A stretch of DNA of 64,000 nt from Pelagibacteraceae bacterium AG-337-I02 (GTDB taxonomy: Bacteria; Pseudomonadota; Alphaproteobacteria; HIMB59; GCA-002718135): the NCBI GenBank assembly GCA_003282155.1, contig QBZY01000001.1, positions 108,312 through 172,311 on the forward strand, read 5' to 3'. The notes under the pieces are model-generated. The model saw nothing but the letters and a program-made list of their open reading frames with translations, was not told the origin of the DNA and made no database searches. A program made the position numbers and the translations under genes. Of the stretch, positions 1 through 8,957 are shown in pieces. Numbering within the stretch: the stretch's first letter is position 1; each line of letters starts with the position of its first letter.

Positions 1-1038
1 ACTAAATAAAATAATTACACCTTGGACAGCAACAAACATGTACCTAGTGATATTTGGCATGTCAAATGTAACTTCTGATCCGCCTTGATATAAAATTCCA
101 AATAGAAATGCTGCTGGAAAAATTCCTATAGGGTGGTTTCTTCCCATTAAAGCAACAGCTATTCCAGTAAAACCATATCCAGCCGGAAATCCTGCAACGA
201 TTTTATGATGTACTCCTAATATTTCATTAACGCCTAATAGTCCTGCAAGACCTCCAGATATACACATTGCAATAATTATATTTTTATAAGGTGAAATTCC
301 TGCATAAATTGCAGCTTGTGTATTATGTCCAACAGCTCTCATTTCGTAGCCCCATCTTGTTTTCCAAACTAAAAACCATACAAAGACTGATGCAACAATT
401 GCTAAAAGAAAGGAAATATTTAACGGCGAATACCTAATCTTAATTCCAAGTAGGGCAGCAAAATCTTCGAAACTTGGAAACCATTGCTCTTTAGGTAAAG
501 CAACCGTATGAGGTCCCATTTGTGTTGTGTCCCTTATTACATCAACAAGAAGAAATACCATTAAAGATGCAGCTATAAAGTTAAACATAATTGTAGTTAT
601 AACTACATGACTGCCTCTCGTTGCTTGAAGGTATGCTGGGATAAAGGCCCAAGCTGCACCAAAAACTACAGCGCCTCCAACAGCTAGAAACCATACAATA
701 GGAACAGGTAAAAAACTAAAATTTATAGCAACTAAAAAAACACCTAGACCACCTATATATGCCTGACCCTCACCACCGATATTAAAAAGCCTACAATGAA
801 ATGCGACGGCAAATGCTAAACCAGTAAAAATAAAATTTGTTGTATAATAAAGTGTGTATGCGAAACCCTCGATATAACCAAAAGAGCCGTAGATAATTAA
901 CTTTACTGCTTCATAGGGATTTTCACCTGCAATAAATATAAATAAGCCTGAAACAAATAATGCTAAAGTTAAGTTAACAAGAGGAACGATAAGATTGGAT
1001 ACCCACCATGGAACTTTAGATTTATCTACTGTTGCCAT
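1..1038 (-). CDS. BMP-type nucleoside/sugar ABC transporter permease (3' end beyond window)
   Basis: Inner-membrane permease of a BMP (PnrA/Bmp) family uptake system. The reverse strand is open from an ATG at 1038 to the window edge, 346 codons, close to the usual 350-360 residues, so only the C-terminus is missing. It is very hydrophobic, with repeated transmembrane stretches, and carries family segments such as FNIGGEGQAYIGG and KTRWGYEMRAVGHN. Its ATG overlaps the stop of the upstream ATPase gene (TAATG), which indicates translational coupling. By analogy with YufP-like permeases, a second permease gene should follow just outside the window. The substrate is inferred from the binding protein and from upp next door. 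Confidence 0.88.
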   Translation of the reverse strand, partial: MATVDKSKVPWWVSNLIVPLVNLTLALFVSGLFIFIAGENPYEAVKLIIYGSFGYIEGFAYTLYYTTNFIFTGLAFAVAFHCRLFNIGGEGQAYIGGLGVFLVAINFSFLPVPIVWFLAVGGAVVFGAAWAFIPAYLQATRGSHVVITTIMFNFIAASLMVFLLVDVIRDTTQMGPHTVALPKEQWFPSFEDFAALLGIKIRYSPLNISFLLAIVASVFVWFLVWKTRWGYEMRAVGHNTQAAIYAGISPYKNIIIAMCISGGLAGLLGVNEILGVHHKIVAGFPAGYGFTGIAVALMGRNHPIGIFPAAFLFGILYQGGSEVTFDMPNITRYMFVAVQGVIILFS

Positions 1039-2558
1039 TACACAACTCCTGCCATTAATAAACCTAACTCACGATCAGTAACATTTTTATTTTCTTTTTC
1101 ACCTACTATCTTTCCATCAAACATAACAGCAATTCTATCAGACAATGAAAGCACTTCATCCAATTCAACAGATACTAAAAGTATTGCAGCTCCTCTATCT
1201 CTCATATCTATAAGTCTTTGATGAATAAATTCAATGGCACCTATGTCTACACCTCTCGTTGGTTGACCAACCAATAATACTTTTGGTTTTTCATTAAGTT
1301 CTCTACTTAAAATTATTTTTTGTTGATTACCACCTGAGAAATTTGATGTTATTAAATTTGGTGATTGAGGTCTTACATCATACTCTTCCATAATTGTTTT
1401 AGAATGAGAAATTATATCTTTATTATTTAAGATTGATGATTTTGAAAAAGGCTGTTGATCATGATAACCAAATATAAGATTTTCATAAGCTTTAAAATCC
1501 GTAACTAGTCCCATTCTTTGTCTATCTTCAGGCACGTGCGCTAAACCCTTTTCTTTTAGCTCTCTTGGATTCAGGAAATTTTGACTATCTGATATTTTTT
1601 TTCCATCTAGATATATTTCGCCTGACTCAACTTTTCTAATTCCAGATAATGCTTCCAATAATTCTGTTTGACCATTTCCCGTAACACCTGCTAAACCTAA
1701 AATCTCTCCTGCACAAATTTCTAAATTTACGTTTTTAACCCTTGTTACATCTAGATCGTCTTTAACTGTAAGATCTTCAACTTTAAACACAACATCACCT
1801 GTTTTGACCTCTGATTTATCAAGCCTTAACAGCACGCTTCTGCCCACCATCATTTCAGCCAATTGTTCTTTGTTCGTATCTTTAGTTTTAATGTGACCAA
1901 CCATTTCCCCCTGGCGCATTACAGAAACCTGGCTTGTGAGGTCCATTATTTCTATTAATTTATGGGTAATTAAAACAATTGTTTTACCTTCCTCGTTAAG
2001 TGAACGTAATATTTTGAATAATTCATCGACTTCTTGAGGTGTTAAAACACCTGTGGGCTCATCAAGTATAAGAATTTCTGCACCTCTATATAACGACTTT
2101 AATATTTCAACTCTTTGACGGAATCCAACTGATAAATCAGAAATTATAGAATTAAGATCAATATTTAATTTGTATGTATCACAAAGATTTTTTAAATCTT
2201 TTTTTGCTTTTACAAAATTTTTTCCAAATACTAATTCACCCTCAAATCCTAAAATTATATTTTCTAAAACTGTAAAGTTTTCTACTAACATAAAATGTTG
2301 GTGCACCATACCAATGCCATTAACTATAGAGTCTTTTGGTGATCTGAGATTTATCTCTTTTCCATTAACTTTTATTGTTCCTGAATTTGCTTTATAAAGA
2401 CCAAACACGATGCTCATTAGCGTGGATTTTCCAGCACCGTTTTCCCCAATTATTCCATGGATTGTACCTTTATTAATTGTGAGGTTAATATTCTTATTGG
2501 CATGAACATGGCCGAAAGATTTATTTATATTTTTTAACTCAAGGATAGGTGAGACCAT
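1038..2558 (-). CDS. Double-domain ABC transporter ATPase (YufO/NupO-like)
   Basis: Cytoplasmic energising subunit of the BMP-type importer, 506 residues with two tandem ABC cassettes, as in sugar and nucleoside importers of the RbsA/YufO type. The first cassette has a perfect Walker A (GENGAGKS, about residues 38-45), a signature-like LSVGFRQR and Walker B ILILDEPTG. The second has a degenerate Walker A (GVTGNGQTE, about 292-300) but a good signature (FSGGNQQK), as is normal in this family. It lies 47 bp after the binding-protein gene and overlaps the permease gene. Its start codon falls inside a 10-bp inverted repeat (2548-2585), which may lower its translation relative to the binding protein. 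Confidence 0.92.
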   Translation of the reverse strand: MVSPILELKNINKSFGHVHANKNINLTINKGTIHGIIGENGAGKSTLMSIVFGLYKANSGTIKVNGKEINLRSPKDSIVNGIGMVHQHFMLVENFTVLENIILGFEGELVFGKNFVKAKKDLKNLCDTYKLNIDLNSIISDLSVGFRQRVEILKSLYRGAEILILDEPTGVLTPQEVDELFKILRSLNEEGKTIVLITHKLIEIMDLTSQVSVMRQGEMVGHIKTKDTNKEQLAEMMVGRSVLLRLDKSEVKTGDVVFKVEDLTVKDDLDVTRVKNVNLEICAGEILGLAGVTGNGQTELLEALSGIRKVESGEIYLDGKKISDSQNFLNPRELKEKGLAHVPEDRQRMGLVTDFKAYENLIFGYHDQQPFSKSSILNNKDIISHSKTIMEEYDVRPQSPNLITSNFSGGNQQKIILSRELNEKPKVLLVGQPTRGVDIGAIEFIHQRLIDMRDRGAAILLVSVELDEVLSLSDRIAVMFDGKIVGEKENKNVTDRELGLLMAGVV

Positions 2559-2585
2559 AAAGTTATCTAATCTCTTGGTCTCACC
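2548..2585 (-). promoter_or_regulatory. Intercistronic hairpin sequestering the ATPase start codon
   Basis: Perfect 10-bp inverted repeat: GGTGAGACCA on the plus strand (2548-2557) and TGGTCTCACC (2576-2585), with an 18-nt loop. In the mRNA the ATG of the ATPase gene (2556-2558) lies at the edge of the 3' arm and the purine-rich pre-start region lies in the loop. It follows the binding-protein gene, so it could both protect that mRNA's 3' end and damp ATPase translation. There is no clean U-tract, so a simple terminator is less likely. Its function is inferred. Confidence 0.5.
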
Positions 2586-2605
2586 AAATTTTTAAAATAG
2601 TTCTA

Positions 2606-3583
2606 TTACTCTTGCGACCAGTCAGCAACTTCCATTGATCCACTCATTATATCTGCTGCTGCTGCGGATACAGCTGCTTCCATCGCAGAAGTTACCATAC
2701 CGTCTTCAGTAGCATAACCAACCATACCTTCTGCTAAACCAAGAATATGAATTCCTGATTCGAAAGTACCTGCGTCAGTCTTTTGAGCTTGTTCAAAAAT
2801 CGTTAAGTCCAAACGCTTTAACATAGAAGTAAGCATGTTACCTGGGTGCATCCAGTTTTGGTTTGTATCAACACCGATGCCCATAATACCTGCATCAGCT
2901 GCTGCTTGTAGAACGCCAATACCTGTTCCACCTGCTGCTTGATAAACAACATCTGCGCCACCATCAATTTGTGCTTTTGTTAACTCAGCACCTTTTGTAG
3001 GATTATTCCAAGCTTCTGGTGTTGATCCAGTCATGTTAGCTAAAACATTTATATCAGGATTTACATAAAGTGCACCTTGCTCATAACCTCCCTGGAACTT
3101 TCTAATTAAAGGAATATCCATTCCCCCAACAAATCCAATTGTTCCACTTTCAGAAGCCATAGCTGCGATCATACCAACTAGGAAAGAACCTTCGTGTTCC
3201 TTATAACAAGCTTGATAAATATTGCTTGCCGGATCATCCACCCAGCATACATCAACTGCTACGAAGTTTGTATCAGGATAATCTGGGGCAACTGCTGCAA
3301 CTGCATCGGCTTGGGCAAAACCCATTGCTACGATTAATGATGCACCTCTATCTGCGATCTTACGCATACCTTGTTCAATTTGAGTGTTATTAGAAGCTTC
3401 AAATTCAACCATGTCCCATCCAAGTTCATTTTGAACTCTCAATGCGCTTTCATAAGCTAGTTCATTAAATGATTTATCGAACTTACCTCCAGAGTCATAT
3501 ACAACTCCGATTTTGTTTGCAAACGCACTTGAAGAGAAGACAAGAGCGAAAGAAACTGTAAAAATACTTAAAATTTTCTTCAT
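2606..3583 (-). CDS. BMP family ABC transporter substrate-binding protein
   Basis: Periplasmic binding protein of the Bmp/PnrA family, which binds purine nucleosides in characterised members. It has 325 residues, beginning with a Sec signal peptide (MKKILSIFTVSFALVFSSSAFA, cleavage near residue 22). No lipobox cysteine is present, so it should be soluble in the periplasm. The mature part opens with KIGVVYDSGGKFDKSFNE, the family's N-terminal motif, and contains FVGGMDIPLIRKFQGGYEQG around residue 150. A strong Shine-Dalgarno (AAGGGGGAT) precedes the ATG, as expected for the most abundant subunit. It is first in the operon binding protein-ATPase-permease. The exact ligand cannot be read from the sequence. 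Confidence 0.9.
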   Translation of the reverse strand: MKKILSIFTVSFALVFSSSAFANKIGVVYDSGGKFDKSFNELAYESALRVQNELGWDMVEFEASNNTQIEQGMRKIADRGASLIVAMGFAQADAVAAVAPDYPDTNFVAVDVCWVDDPASNIYQACYKEHEGSFLVGMIAAMASESGTIGFVGGMDIPLIRKFQGGYEQGALYVNPDINVLANMTGSTPEAWNNPTKGAELTKAQIDGGADVVYQAAGGTGIGVLQAAADAGIMGIGVDTNQNWMHPGNMLTSMLKRLDLTIFEQAQKTDAGTFESGIHILGLAEGMVGYATEDGMVTSAMEAAVSAAAADIMSGSMEVADWSQE

Positions 3584-3700
3584 ACTAAAAATCCCCCTTA
3601 AATATGAATTATAGATACCTCATTGATAACATTTTATTATAAAAAAAATGCATTAAAAAATGAGATTATGGATAAATAATAGGATTTTTTATGGATAACT

Positions 3701-4321
3701 TCAAGTGCCCATATACCTATCACCTGCGTCACCTAAGCCCGGTACAATGAACTTATTTTTATTCAACCTAGCATCAATATTACATGTAAATATATGAATG
3801 CCTTTTTGTTTTTTCTGGATATTTTTTATACCCTCAGGTGCAGCAAGTAAGGACACTAGAAATATATCTTTAATATTAACTCCTTTATTTTTAATAAGGT
3901 TGATAGCAGCAATTGATGAATTGCCTGTTGCTAACATTGGGTCTAGTATTAATACTTTTTTATTTTTAACTCTTGGAAGTTTAAAAAGGTATTCTACAGG
4001 TTCATAAGTTTGTTCATCACGGTATAAACCAATATGGCCTTTTTCAGCTTCAGGTAGGAACTTTGCAAAACCTTCAAGTAGTCCTAAACCCGCACGTAAA
4101 ATTGGCACTAAAATAATCGATTGACCCAAGACTGTACCACTCATTTTTATAAGAGGGGTTTCAATTGTTTGTTTTTTAAAAGGTACATATTGTAGGACTT
4201 CAGAAGCAATGAGGTAGCTTATTTCATTCATAGTTTGTCTAAAAACAGTATTTGATGTTTTTTTATTTCGTAAGACCGTTAACTTGTATTGAACAAACGA
4301 TGATTTAATTACTGTAATCAT
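3701..4321 (-). CDS. upp: Uracil phosphoribosyltransferase
   Basis: Converts uracil and PRPP to UMP (pyrimidine salvage, cytoplasm). The 206 residues match the usual length of about 208. The PRPP-binding loop is visible as VLILDPMLATGNSS (about residues 125-138), and the C-terminus GLGDAGDRYMGT is the uracil-binding end typical of Upp. It lies just upstream of, and on the same strand as, the BMP transporter genes (117 bp gap), consistent with salvage of imported nucleosides or bases. It is divergent from the lipoprotein gene at 4342, with only about 20 bp between starts. Confidence 0.94.
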   Translation of the reverse strand: MITVIKSSFVQYKLTVLRNKKTSNTVFRQTMNEISYLIASEVLQYVPFKKQTIETPLIKMSGTVLGQSIILVPILRAGLGLLEGFAKFLPEAEKGHIGLYRDEQTYEPVEYLFKLPRVKNKKVLILDPMLATGNSSIAAINLIKNKGVNIKDIFLVSLLAAPEGIKNIQKKQKGIHIFTCNIDARLNKNKFIVPGLGDAGDRYMGT

Positions 4322-4341
4322 ATAAGATTACATATATAGAA

Positions 4342-4842
4342 ATGCCACTAAGAGCAATGCGGTTATCAATTTATTTTTTAACATTAGTATTTTTATCTAG
4401 CTGTACAACAATTGAAGTTGGAAAAGAGGTTGTTAAGGTTGGTAAAGTTGTAAAAGATAAAGTTGAAAAAACTGTAACAAAAAAAGAGACAGAAATTATT
4501 GAAGATAAAACTATTGTTGAGGAGCAGCAGATTATTACTGAAGAAAAAGAAGAAGAAAAAACTATAGTTAAAGAACAACAAAAAATGGCAGAGATAAATT
4601 TTATAGGAAAACAGCTTGCTGAGATAAAACAAAGATTAGGACAGCCTAATTTATCACGTTCTGATGGATCAGTTCATATGATGCGATATGATAGTACTTC
4701 ATGTAGATTATTTATCTTCTTCCATTTAAACTCCAATATTAAAAGGGTAGAATATTTTGAATTTCGAGACTCTTTTGGAGAGCTTATAAACACAAAGCGA
4801 TCTATAGAAGAGTGTTATAAAGAATACGACTTTACTAGCTAA
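4342..4842 (+). CDS. Lys/Glu-rich lipoprotein, unknown function
   Basis: Predicted lipoprotein of 166 residues. A hydrophobic leader ends in a lipobox LSSC (Cys about residue 21). The likely start is the ATG at 4342; an in-frame ATG at 4357 is also possible. Residues 25-80 are a charged, Lys/Glu/Val-rich low-complexity stretch, probably a coiled coil or extended linker. A small C-terminal domain follows (FIGKQLAEIKQRLGQPNLSR, then a Cys-containing strand region), resembling SmpA/BamE-like small folds only loosely. Its 3' end overlaps the convergent pyc gene by 8 bp. I do not recognise the family. Confidence 0.7.
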   Translation: MPLRAMRLSIYFLTLVFLSSCTTIEVGKEVVKVGKVVKDKVEKTVTKKETEIIEDKTIVEEQQIITEEKEEEKTIVKEQQKMAEINFIGKQLAEIKQRLGQPNLSRSDGSVHMMRYDSTSCRLFIFFHLNSNIKRVEYFEFRDSFGELINTKRSIEECYKEYDFTS

Positions 4843-7800
4843 TTTCGACAAGTAGATCTTTTGTCTCCACATTATCACCAGAAGCAACATTGATTGATTT
4901 AATCGTTCCACTCTTATCAGCATTTATAGTGGTTTCCATTTTCATCGCTTCAATAACTAATAATTTATCACCTTTAATTACTTTACTACCTGATTGAACG
5001 AATATTTTTGCGACCTGACCTGGTAAAGGTGATCCTATGTGACCAAAGTTATTATCTTCGGCTTTTACTCTTTGTGTAATATTTTTTGAAAATTCTTTAT
5101 TCTCTATATCTATTGTTCTTGGCTGTCCGTTAATTTCAAAAAAAACAGAACACTTACCGTTACTGTTAACTTCACTTTTAGCTAGGTATCGTAAAATAAG
5201 ATTTTTTCCTTTATCAATTTCTATAGTGTATTCCTTATCTTGTTGAGGACCATAGAAAAACAATTCGGTTGAAAGAATTGATGTATCACTAAATTCCTTA
5301 AAGTGATCGACATAATCTTTAAAAACTTTTGGATACATCAAGTAGGATGCTAGATGTGCTTGATTAACCTTCATACCTATTTCATCTTCTAAATTTTTTG
5401 CTTCCTTATTTAAATCAACTGACTCTAAAACTTCTCCAGGTCTTTTTATTAATGGTTTTGTGTCTCCAAGAACTTTCTTTTGTAATTCTTTTGGGAAACC
5501 ACCGTGTGGTATACCAATTTCCCCTTTAAAAAATTCAATTACAGAAGCAGGAAAAGAAATTTCTTTTTTTGGATCTAATACATCTTCTTTAGATAAATCA
5601 TTAGCAATCATATAGAGTGCCATATCACCTACAATTTTAGAAGAAGGTGTCACCTTTACAATATCACCGAAAAGTTGGTTTACCTCTGCGTATTTATTGG
5701 CAACCATCCCCCACTTATCAGTTGTAATGCCCAAAGATCTTGCTTGCTCTTTTAAATTCGTAAACTGTCCACCTGGCATTTGATGGAGATACACGTCAGA
5801 ACTTCCCCCTTTGAAATCAGTTTCAAAAGCATGATAATTTTGACGTACTTGCTCCCAATATAAAGATAGTGTTCTTATTGCTTCGTCATCAAGTTGAGGA
5901 TCTTGATAGTTTTGTTTCATTATAGACACGATAGAGCCAAGTGCAGGTTGTGATGTTAACCCACTCATCGAGTCAATTGCAAGATCTACGATATCTACTT
6001 TTTCTTCTATTGCCGCAAGAACTGATGCTGATGAAGTGCCTGATGTATCGTGAGTATGAAAATGAATTGGAAGATCAGTTGTTTGTTTAATTTCGTTAAC
6101 TAATTTTTTTATAGCATTAGGTTTTGCTAATCCCGCCATATCTTTAATGGCGATAATATGTGCTCCTGCTTTTTCTAAGTCCTTAACAAGATCAATATAA
6201 TATTTTAGTGTATATTTTTTTTCATTTGGATCAGTTACATCATTTGTATAACAAATAGTTCCTTCACAAATTTTATTTTGATGGCGTACTTCATCAATTG
6301 CAACACGCATATTATCAATTAAGTTTAATGAATCAAAAACTCGGAATACATCAATTCCAGCTTCTGCTGACTGTTGAATGAAATGTTTAACAACGTTATC
6401 TGGATAATTTTTATATCCAACAGCATTAGATCCTCTAAAGAGCATTTGTTTAAGAAGGTTGGGGGCTCTTTTGTTTAATCTTGCTAATCTATCCCAAGGA
6501 TCCTCTTTTAAAAAACGCATAGAGGTATCAAAAGTTGCACCTCCCCAACATTCTAACGAGAATAAGTTACTTAGATTTTCACTATAATATTCAGCAATAT
6601 TAACAAGATCATCAGTTCTCATTCTTGTAGCAAGAAGCGATTGATGTGCATCACGCATCGTTGTATCAGTAATTAGGGTGTAGGGTGTTTCTTTTATTTT
6701 TTTTGCAAATTTTTCAGGACCTAAAGATTGTAGATCTTTTACATAATCATTTTTCTCACTTTTAATATTTGAAATAGGAATTTGAATTTCTATAGTCGAA
6801 TTACTATTAACTCTTCCAGATATATCATTGTGTCCGTTTACAATTATGTTTCCAAGATAAGATACGATTTTAGATGCTCGATCTTTTTGAGGATTATAAG
6901 CATAGAGCTCTTTTTTAGTATCAACAAAATTTGTATTGTAGTTTCCTTCAAGGAAATCTTTATTGTTGATAAGAGATTCTAGAAAGACTAAATTCGTTTT
7001 AACACCTCTAATTCTAAATTCTCGCAAAGCTCTATCCATTCTTTTAATACAGTCATCTTGATGCTTTGCCCAAGTTGTTACCTTAACAAGTAGAGAGTCA
7101 TAATAGGGTGTAATGATAGAACCAGATGATGCATTTGCTGCATCTAATCTAACACCAAAACCAGCTGCAGATCGATAAGTCATGATCTTCCCATAGTCTG
7201 GCATAAAATTATTAAGTGGATCTTCGGTAGTAACTCTACATTGAATTGCAAATCCATTTAGATTAATGTCTTCTTGTTTAGGAAGTGCAGGGTGATTGCC
7301 AATTTTCTCACCTTCTGCAATTTTAATCTGGGCTTTAACAATATCAATACCGGTTACTTCTTCTGTTACTGTGTGTTCAACTTGAATTCTTGGGTTAACT
7401 TCAATGAAATAAAATTTACCAGATTTTTTATCAAACAAAAATTCAACAGTTCCTGCTCCAAAATATTTAACTTTTTTTGCAATTTTAATTGCAGCATTAC
7501 AAATGTCTTTTCGAGTTTTTTGTTCAAGAAAATGTGCAGGTGCTCTTTCAATAATCTTTTGATGCCTTCTTTGGAGAGAACAATCTCTTTCAAAAAGATG
7601 TAGAATATTTCCATGTCTGTCACCCAAAATTTGAACTTCAATGTGCGCAGCATCTTCTAAAAATTTTTCTATAAATACTTCATCTTTTCCAAAAGCTTTA
7701 AGTGACTCACTTTGAGCAGTTGTAATTTGATCTATTAATAAGTTGCTTGATCTAACAACACGCATTCCTCGACCGCCACCACCCCAGCTAGCTTTGACAA

Positions 7801-8278
7801 TTACTGGGTAACCAATTTTCTCAACTTCTTTTTCAACATTTTTTAAATTTTCTTTTGTCACGAGAACAGACGGGACAATGCCCACTTTTGATTCTTCAGC
7901 AACTTTTTTAGCTTCGGTTTTATTGCCAAATCTTTTTAATATTTCTTTACTGGGTCCAATAAACGTTATGTTATTTTTTTCACACTGCTCTGCTAGTTCA
8001 GGACTCTCAGATAAGAAACCATAACCAGGATGAATTGCATCTACTTCAGCATCTTTTGCAATTTTAATAATAGAGTTTATGTCCAGATATGCTTGTATTG
8101 GACCTTTGCCCTCACCAACTAAATAACTTTCATCTGTTTTAAATCGATGAATAGCAAAACGATCTTCTTTAGAATAAATGGCAGCAGTTTTAATACCAGA
8201 TTCCTCAGCAGCTCTGAAAATTCGAATAGCAATTTCACTCCTGTTTGCTGCTAAAATTTTACTAATCTTTTTCATCAA
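4835..8278 (-). CDS. pyc: Pyruvate carboxylase
   Basis: Biotin enzyme making oxaloacetate from pyruvate, bicarbonate and ATP; it replenishes the TCA cycle. The 1147 residues hold the complete single-chain architecture: N-terminal biotin carboxylase/ATP-grasp (about 1-450, with KASWGGGGRGMR and EVNPRIQVEHTVTE), central carboxyltransferase TIM barrel (about 530-810, TLITDTTMRDAHQSLLATR), the PYC allosteric/linker region, and a C-terminal biotinyl domain with EAMKMET, biotinylated Lys about residue 1113. It is transcribed alone, and its stop overlaps the convergent lipoprotein gene by 8 bp. In streamlined marine alphaproteobacteria such an anaplerotic enzyme supports light-assisted carbon fixation, but that role is inference here. 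Confidence 0.97.
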   Translation of the reverse strand: MMKKISKILAANRSEIAIRIFRAAEESGIKTAAIYSKEDRFAIHRFKTDESYLVGEGKGPIQAYLDINSIIKIAKDAEVDAIHPGYGFLSESPELAEQCEKNNITFIGPSKEILKRFGNKTEAKKVAEESKVGIVPSVLVTKENLKNVEKEVEKIGYPVIVKASWGGGGRGMRVVRSSNLLIDQITTAQSESLKAFGKDEVFIEKFLEDAAHIEVQILGDRHGNILHLFERDCSLQRRHQKIIERAPAHFLEQKTRKDICNAAIKIAKKVKYFGAGTVEFLFDKKSGKFYFIEVNPRIQVEHTVTEEVTGIDIVKAQIKIAEGEKIGNHPALPKQEDINLNGFAIQCRVTTEDPLNNFMPDYGKIMTYRSAAGFGVRLDAANASSGSIITPYYDSLLVKVTTWAKHQDDCIKRMDRALREFRIRGVKTNLVFLESLINNKDFLEGNYNTNFVDTKKELYAYNPQKDRASKIVSYLGNIIVNGHNDISGRVNSNSTIEIQIPISNIKSEKNDYVKDLQSLGPEKFAKKIKETPYTLITDTTMRDAHQSLLATRMRTDDLVNIAEYYSENLSNLFSLECWGGATFDTSMRFLKEDPWDRLARLNKRAPNLLKQMLFRGSNAVGYKNYPDNVVKHFIQQSAEAGIDVFRVFDSLNLIDNMRVAIDEVRHQNKICEGTICYTNDVTDPNEKKYTLKYYIDLVKDLEKAGAHIIAIKDMAGLAKPNAIKKLVNEIKQTTDLPIHFHTHDTSGTSSASVLAAIEEKVDIVDLAIDSMSGLTSQPALGSIVSIMKQNYQDPQLDDEAIRTLSLYWEQVRQNYHAFETDFKGGSSDVYLHQMPGGQFTNLKEQARSLGITTDKWGMVANKYAEVNQLFGDIVKVTPSSKIVGDMALYMIANDLSKEDVLDPKKEISFPASVIEFFKGEIGIPHGGFPKELQKKVLGDTKPLIKRPGEVLESVDLNKEAKNLEDEIGMKVNQAHLASYLMYPKVFKDYVDHFKEFSDTSILSTELFFYGPQQDKEYTIEIDKGKNLILRYLAKSEVNSNGKCSVFFEINGQPRTIDIENKEFSKNITQRVKAEDNNFGHIGSPLPGQVAKIFVQSGSKVIKGDKLLVIEAMKMETTINADKSGTIKSINVASGDNVETKDLLVEIS

Positions 8279-8486
8279 GCCACCATTAAATCAAGATTAT
8301 TACTTAATATTTTTTCGAGGATGCATCTATATGTTCCTTACAAAATTAGCAAGAGATCAAAGGAATTTAGCCATTTTTTAGGATTTGGAAGCAGTTATAT
8401 ATTGATAATAAATGATTAATATAGATTACATTATCTGTGCACATATGTCCCTTTATCACAGAGGCTGTTTTGATTAATGTGAAAAT

Positions 8487-8933
8487 ATGAATTCAATGAA
8501 TGAAAATATAAGACCCTATCAAAGTTGTTCTAAATCAGTCTTCTTGATTTTAGGAATTATTTTTATAAGTTGGATTTCATTATTCTCTATTTTTTTGATT
8601 GTACAAGGTGCTTGGCCTGTGTCTATATTTCTTGGACTTGAATACTTAATTATTTTTTATTTAATCCGTTTATATTTCAAAGAGAAAAATATTAAGGATG
8701 AAATTAATATTGATCAAAAAGTGATATCTATAAAGAAATATAAAGGTGATAAACTGTTACATTCATCTAAATTCAGCACTTATTGGTCCAAAGTTTTTTT
8801 TACAAAATCTAAAAACACTTCCAAGTTATCAATAAGAGAATCAGATAAAGAAACTGAAGTTGCAACTTTCTTGCATGCTGATTTAAAAGAAAACTTATAT
8901 TTAAGGATTAAAAAACAATTAACATATTATTAA
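8487..8933 (+). CDS. DUF2244-like membrane protein
   Basis: Protein of 148 residues with two adjacent transmembrane helices near the N-terminus (about residues 20-40 and 45-63, separated by the short turn QGAWPVS) and a hydrophilic, probably beta-rich C-terminal domain. This layout matches the DUF2244 family common in alphaproteobacteria, whose function is unknown. An alternative in-frame ATG lies three codons downstream. It is monocistronic, divergent from pyc (208 bp spacer) and convergent with the sulfotransferase gene. Confidence 0.65.
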   Translation: MNSMNENIRPYQSCSKSVFLILGIIFISWISLFSIFLIVQGAWPVSIFLGLEYLIIFYLIRLYFKEKNIKDEINIDQKVISIKKYKGDKLLHSSKFSTYWSKVFFTKSKNTSKLSIRESDKETEVATFLHADLKENLYLRIKKQLTYY

Positions 8934-8957
8934 TTTTTTATCTCAAAACATTTATAA

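Noticed and set aside
4393-4632. Phe/Asn-rich reverse-strand ORF opposite the lipoprotein gene
   Set aside because: It is the antisense of a Lys/Glu-rich stretch; low complexity explains the open frame.
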